Below, one piece after another: positions 18,170 to 22,000 of a stretch of 22,000 nucleotides of DNA. The notes under the pieces were generated by a model, which had not been told where the DNA came from, did not search any database, and worked only from the letters and a program-made list of their open reading frames with translations. Each line of letters begins with the position of its first letter. Within the stretch, counting starts at the first letter, position 1. The stretch comes from Owenia fusiformis (lineage: Eukaryota > Annelida > Polychaeta > Sabellida > Oweniidae): assembly GCA_903813345.2 (NCBI GenBank), contig CAIIXF020000347.1, forward strand, positions 64,001 to 86,000. The letters are read 5' to 3'. Both the position numbers and the translations under genes were made by a program.

Positions 18170-19807
18170 AAACAGCCAGGATAGACATTGAGTGACGTAG
18201 GCTGTCGTATTATGTTTACGAGGGTTACTTTGACCTCTGGATTTGCAGTTGTGATGGTATTCCCCGTACTACGCTAAGAAAAACAAAAGACGAATATTTA
18301 GTGTATACATGTACACGTAGAACTATCTATATTTTCAATATCTTGCTGTCATTTCCCGTGTCGTTTAATGTAGAAATATCCATTTCACTTTAGGGATTTC
18401 ACTGCATTTCACGTAGAAACGCTGACTTTTGCTTGTAGAAGTTTAGTAAGTATCTTCCATTGTGTCGAGACTTAACAACAATACATCTTAAAGTAGTCAT
18501 CTGTGAAAGAATTGTCTCGCCACTTCCTTAAGAATTCTTTATTTTTTATAAAATGTCCTTTTTTAGAACTTTATGACACATTGTTGCCCCTTAGTTGTAA
18601 GAATATACTTATTTTAATGATTTTGTTGTCTGACTAAACTGAGAACTGGGCAATAAATAGTTACATTTGAGTAATTAATCTTAAAATATATGTCAAGAAT
18701 GATCAAATAGTTCATGTTGGTTGAGAGAATACATGAGGAATCGAATACTCTGAAACGCATTTCAAACGATTTGCCTATTCAAAATCAAAGCAAACGTATC
18801 CTATTATTTCTTTAAAAATGACAGAGGATTTCGCATGCCAGCTTTACGACTTTGTTCCATTGCCTAATTTTGGAATGTAGAAAGTAAAGTCCATAGTTTG
18901 TCGGGGTTACGGACGTGTGGGGGTGTAGGAAATCTCGTATTTTATCCAGCATTGGAGAATACGTTCGAGAAACGTTGAACATTATCATCCAGTAGGTCCT
19001 ATATGACCAGGGATGGGGGCGTTGGAACTGTGGGGGTGTAGGAAATCTCTTCACCCGGCGTCGGAGAATACGTTCGAGAAACGTTGGTAGGATGTTGGTT
19101 TGTGACATACAGATTTCTTGCTGTGATGGTATTCCCATACTAGGCAAACAAAGAACAAATATGTAGTAACAACGTTTCTATCTATTTCCATATTCATCGT
19201 AATGAGTGCCAAACCTCTATCCATTTTGTATTTTATAATCTAGGCTATATAGTCACTTTTTATAGAGGTAATAGGTAACAGATAAATCATTTGTCATTTG
19301 GTTTTATTATCTTATCAATTGTCTCCGAAAGTCAACCGAACGATCGGAGAGTATCAATCATCCACGGAACACTGACGTCAAAAAGACGTTTGGATATCGT
19401 CTAAACGTTCGAGAATCGTTTTACTTTTACGAAACTGTATCATTCGTATTTGACCAAGCAGAGCTTCTCATCCGAGAAAATTCACACTGACCTCACTCCG
19501 GAAGTCAAGCGACCAATCAGTCATCCACGGAAGTCAAACGTTCGGGAAACGTTTGGGAATCCCGTATTACGTTGGGGTACGATCGAGAAACGTTGGGGAA
19601 TCCCATATTTCATCAGATTTCATCATCGGGTCCTATAGGACGGAACCATGAAAGACGTCACTAAACTGTAGGTTCCAGTCTCCATGCGGCCCCGTGGGTA
19701 AGGCGTAGGCGTAGGTAGGCGTAACGTTCGGTAATCGTCTGGGGTCAAAGTTCGTGCCTGATTTGGTGCCTAAAATTGCATTATCATTTACTCGGACTAT
19801 TACTACT
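18170..19807. repeat. Right terminal inverted repeat of the Polinton-like element
   Basis: It is the inverse of 12703-14362. The inner junction begins AAACAGCCAGGATAGACATT and the outer end is CTCGGACTATTACTACT. The outer ~1 kb is almost identical to the left arm. The inner ~0.6 kb differs by many substitutions and indels. The 62-codon and 111-codon frames here mirror those of the left arm and show no coding features. Confidence 0.93.
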
Positions 19808-19813
19808 ATAATC
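19808..19813. repeat. Target-site duplication, right copy (ATAATC)
   Basis: Exact copy of 12697-12702, directly after the right terminus. Confidence 0.92.
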
Positions 19814-19962
19814 TCTTTGTATGTCACAATGGGAATAGCTACAAATCCTAATTTTCTCAGAAGAAGTCAAGTTGATCGAATCTCAACAAGTACATTCATG
19901 GGGGATAGTATTGCTAGAATCCATTTTCAAAAGTATGAATAGGGGTTCTTTAACAGTACATT

Positions 19963-22000
19963 AAAGCTTAACTAAGGTGTCTTTGAACTTTTTGGTCAGT
20001 ACTAATAAATGTTTTGCTGCACATGAGAAATTAACCAATATTCATGAAGATCGTCAACGTAACAAAAACGAGGGACTAAATATGTAAATTGCGTCTTTAT
20101 TAATATACCAAACATAGAACCGCCTGCATATTCTCAAACTAGTTAACTTTGAGCAAAATTATTGTCCACAACTTGACTTATAAGTGGTGTAGAATCGAGA
20201 AATAAAAAGATCTTACCGAAACGAAGCCCGGAAGTTCTTCCATCTTGTTACGCTGACGTATCGTCAATCGATCTGTGTTTATTTATAAATATTCTAATAC
20301 TGGATTCTGTTGGTGCTGCCATCTTTATATCGGCCCAGAACCTATGATTCTATCTACGCTTTCCCTTCTGTTCCATTCTTTCTGGTTGTGATTTTAAGAA
20401 GGAAATATCATTCACCGTTGTTCATAAATTTGGAATGTTTTATGGGGTCATGTTTTATTTTTGTTTCATATGCAACAATGTGTTCCAGCTATTAATGGCC
20501 CTCTCTTCAGTGACTATTAAAATTGAGATTTTTCTGGCAACACCAGTCTTAGCATTGTCATGGTTACCTAATAATTGATTTCATTGAAATTCATTCACAT
20601 TTGATTTCTAGAGCAAAACGAAACGGCTTTTCAAATGCACTAACATATGAAGCTCCATTTACATCATGCTTAGACAAAGATGTATAAAACATGTTTTATA
20701 TGTCTCTGGCTCCACTCTGGAAATCTTCCCTCGAGTTGCATTGTAACGACATGGAGACGACTCCGTCCCATAGCATCCCTTGAGTCTCCCATGGAAACTC
20801 CTAGATGTTTCATACAGTTCGCAAATTCTCTGTTCTCATCACAGTCAGTATGCAGTATAAGTCTACATTCCTTCTTGAACTGAACGAATGCTAGGAGTTT
20901 GCTGTGACGTGTCGCAAAAAGGTGGCGCATTTGTTTTTTAAGGGTATCGCGTGAATGTAACTTTGATTCCCCGGATTATAAGATAATATTCTAATTAAAG
21001 TTATATATCATTTTAAAGCTGTTTCGATGAAGATTTTAGATCAACTACACATTTTCACCGTTCACATTTTTTGCGCGTTCGTTTTTAAAAAAGAGTTTTT
21101 TACCAAAACAACTGGCAAATATCCCATGTTGACACGTTACATTTTGAATTATTTTTCGTCTTTAAACGCTCATAACTCAAACAATATATGACTATTATAC
21201 TTATTTTTCGTCTTGATAAAGGTAGATGGAAGTTTTATTTCAAAGGATGAATTTTAGTAAGCGTCCCATATTGTGACGTCATAGAGTCTGAAAAATAGAA
21301 TCTGTTGACAGCGACCTTTTTTGCTCATTTTTTGGTACCTTCAACTTTTCAGGTGTACATTAAACAAAAAATACGAGATCAATTTTTAATAAATCATACA
21401 TGATTATTTTGCTCCTAAACTCTAGTTTATTAATAAATAGTTGATTTTGTTCACAAAAGTATGTGTTTTCTGTTGTATGTGGAAAAGTGGAGGACGAAAG
21501 GTTTTTTGAATTTTGTAGATTTCTTTGAAAAACTTAAGGAATATATATATCATACAATTGATATTTGAGTACAAATACATGTACTATTCGAACTTATGAT
21601 CGGACAAAAGCATGATGTTATTTTAATACCTCGATGTACATATCAGACATTGTCCGATCATAAGTTCGAATAATATTTGTGTTTCAAATATTAATTGAAC
21701 GAAACAGGTTTTAATGCAACTAGGGTGAATTGGACCTGTAAGAATTACTATTCATTCATATTTTTCTGTTTTAGAAATTCAATGTGTGATGTATATTTCT
21801 TAGTTTTTCAAATAATCTACAAAATTCCATCGCAGTTTTATCTTTACATCGTATTTTCAATCACAGCCATCACTTTTCAAACGAGTTTCCTTGAAATATC
21901 GAAAGGTTATGTTATTCATACTAAATGTGACTGTCATTAACCAATCATTTGCTACATGGGTGATAAAATCTTTCTAGTTACCTGCTCAATGTCGAGTCTA
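19963..22000. other. Non-coding stretch, one palindrome, no gene seen
   Basis: The longest frames (61-86 codons) have no motif or coding character. A TGACGTCA occurs at 21274-21281 in sequence similar in character to 1-1400. One palindrome (21556-21699) is annotated separately. Confidence 0.5.
21556..21699. repeat. Palindromic, MITE-like segment of ~145 bp
   Basis: A perfect 21-bp inverted repeat (21586-21606 with 21651-21671, containing TTCGAACTTATGATCGGACA) is extended outward by imperfect arms (AATTGATATTTGAG with inverse TTTCAAATATTAATT). The loop is about 44 bp. It fits a small foldback/MITE element, but no target duplication was identified. Confidence 0.7.

Larger units (their letters stand above)
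12703..19807. mobile_element. Polinton/Maverick-like element, 7105 bp, with TSD and ~1.65-kb TIRs
   Basis: The left end reads AGTAGTAATAGTCCGAG and the right end is its exact complement, CTCGGACTATTACTACT. A perfect 6-bp ATAATC duplication flanks the element. AG...CT termini, 6-bp duplications, long TIRs and an A32-like packaging ATPase are together typical of Polintons/Mavericks and the related adintovirus-like integrated viruses. Known Polintons are usually about 15-20 kb and carry protein-primed polymerase B, a retroviral-type integrase, a protease and capsid genes. None of these is visible here. Only two genes occupy the unique centre, arranged convergently, and the rest is TIR and tandem repeat. 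It is probably a non-autonomous derivative moved by integrase supplied elsewhere, or a reduced lineage. Confidence 0.88.
5397..19962. repeat. Nested composite bracketed by a diverged ~120-bp inverted repeat (foldback-like)
   Basis: Sequence 5397-5519 reappears in inverted orientation at 19844-19962. Shared blocks include the inverse pairs containing TTTTCTCAGAAGAA, AAGTTGATCGA, TCTCAACAAGTA and GGATAGTATTGCTAGAATCC. Identity is around 80% by eye. Between them lie hairpin modules (5641-6097, 11565-11971, 12389-12541), a LINE (about 6103-11560) and a Polinton-like element (12703-19807). Removing the two large insertions leaves roughly 2 kb. The simplest reading is one older inverted-repeat element that received two later insertions. 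An alternative is two independent copies of a dispersed repeat in opposite orientation. Confidence 0.5.

Noticed and set aside
20670-20930. Overlapping 86- and 67-codon frames on opposite strands
   Set aside because: Neither has a motif, a promoter or a polyA signal nearby, and the length is within chance expectation.

Overview
The window is AT-rich, intron-poor animal DNA made almost entirely of repeats and nested mobile elements. No host gene can be called with confidence. TATA boxes, AATAAA signals, a LINE with EEP endonuclease and YADD reverse transcriptase, and a Polinton-type element all indicate a metazoan nuclear genome. A marine invertebrate such as a mollusc would fit, but that is only an impression.

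Layout. 1-3060 is non-coding apart from one weak candidate exon (1972-2061). 3061-4752 holds three near-identical tandem copies of a ~569-bp unit, each containing a long hairpin. 4753-5396 is non-coding. From 5397 to about 19962 the window is bracketed by a diverged ~120-bp inverted repeat, and inside it lie several palindromic hairpin modules. Two much larger elements are inserted among those modules. The first is a full-length two-ORF LINE (about 6103-11560). The second is a 7105-bp Polinton/Maverick-like element (12703-19807). Subtracting both leaves about 2 kb, which looks like an old foldback-type repeat. 19963-22000 is non-coding apart from one ~145-bp palindrome.

The Polinton-like element is the most informative feature. 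It has exact AG...CT termini, a perfect 6-bp target-site duplication (ATAATC), and terminal inverted repeats of about 1.65 kb. The TIR arms are nearly identical in their outer ~1 kb and clearly diverged in their inner part. It carries only two intact convergent genes. One encodes a small, very basic protein. The other encodes an A32-like (FtsK/HerA-type) DNA-packaging ATPase fused to a zinc-finger-like motif and a helical C-terminal region. Each gene has a TATA-like box upstream and AATAAA downstream. No DNA polymerase B, integrase, protease or capsid gene is present, and part of the interior is a 22-bp minisatellite plus a ~115-bp tandem repeat. It therefore looks like a compact, probably trans-mobilised derivative that kept the packaging module, or a minimal lineage not familiar to me.

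The LINE has both ORFs open. ORF1 and ORF2 are in the same reading frame, separated by a single TAG with no other stop between them.
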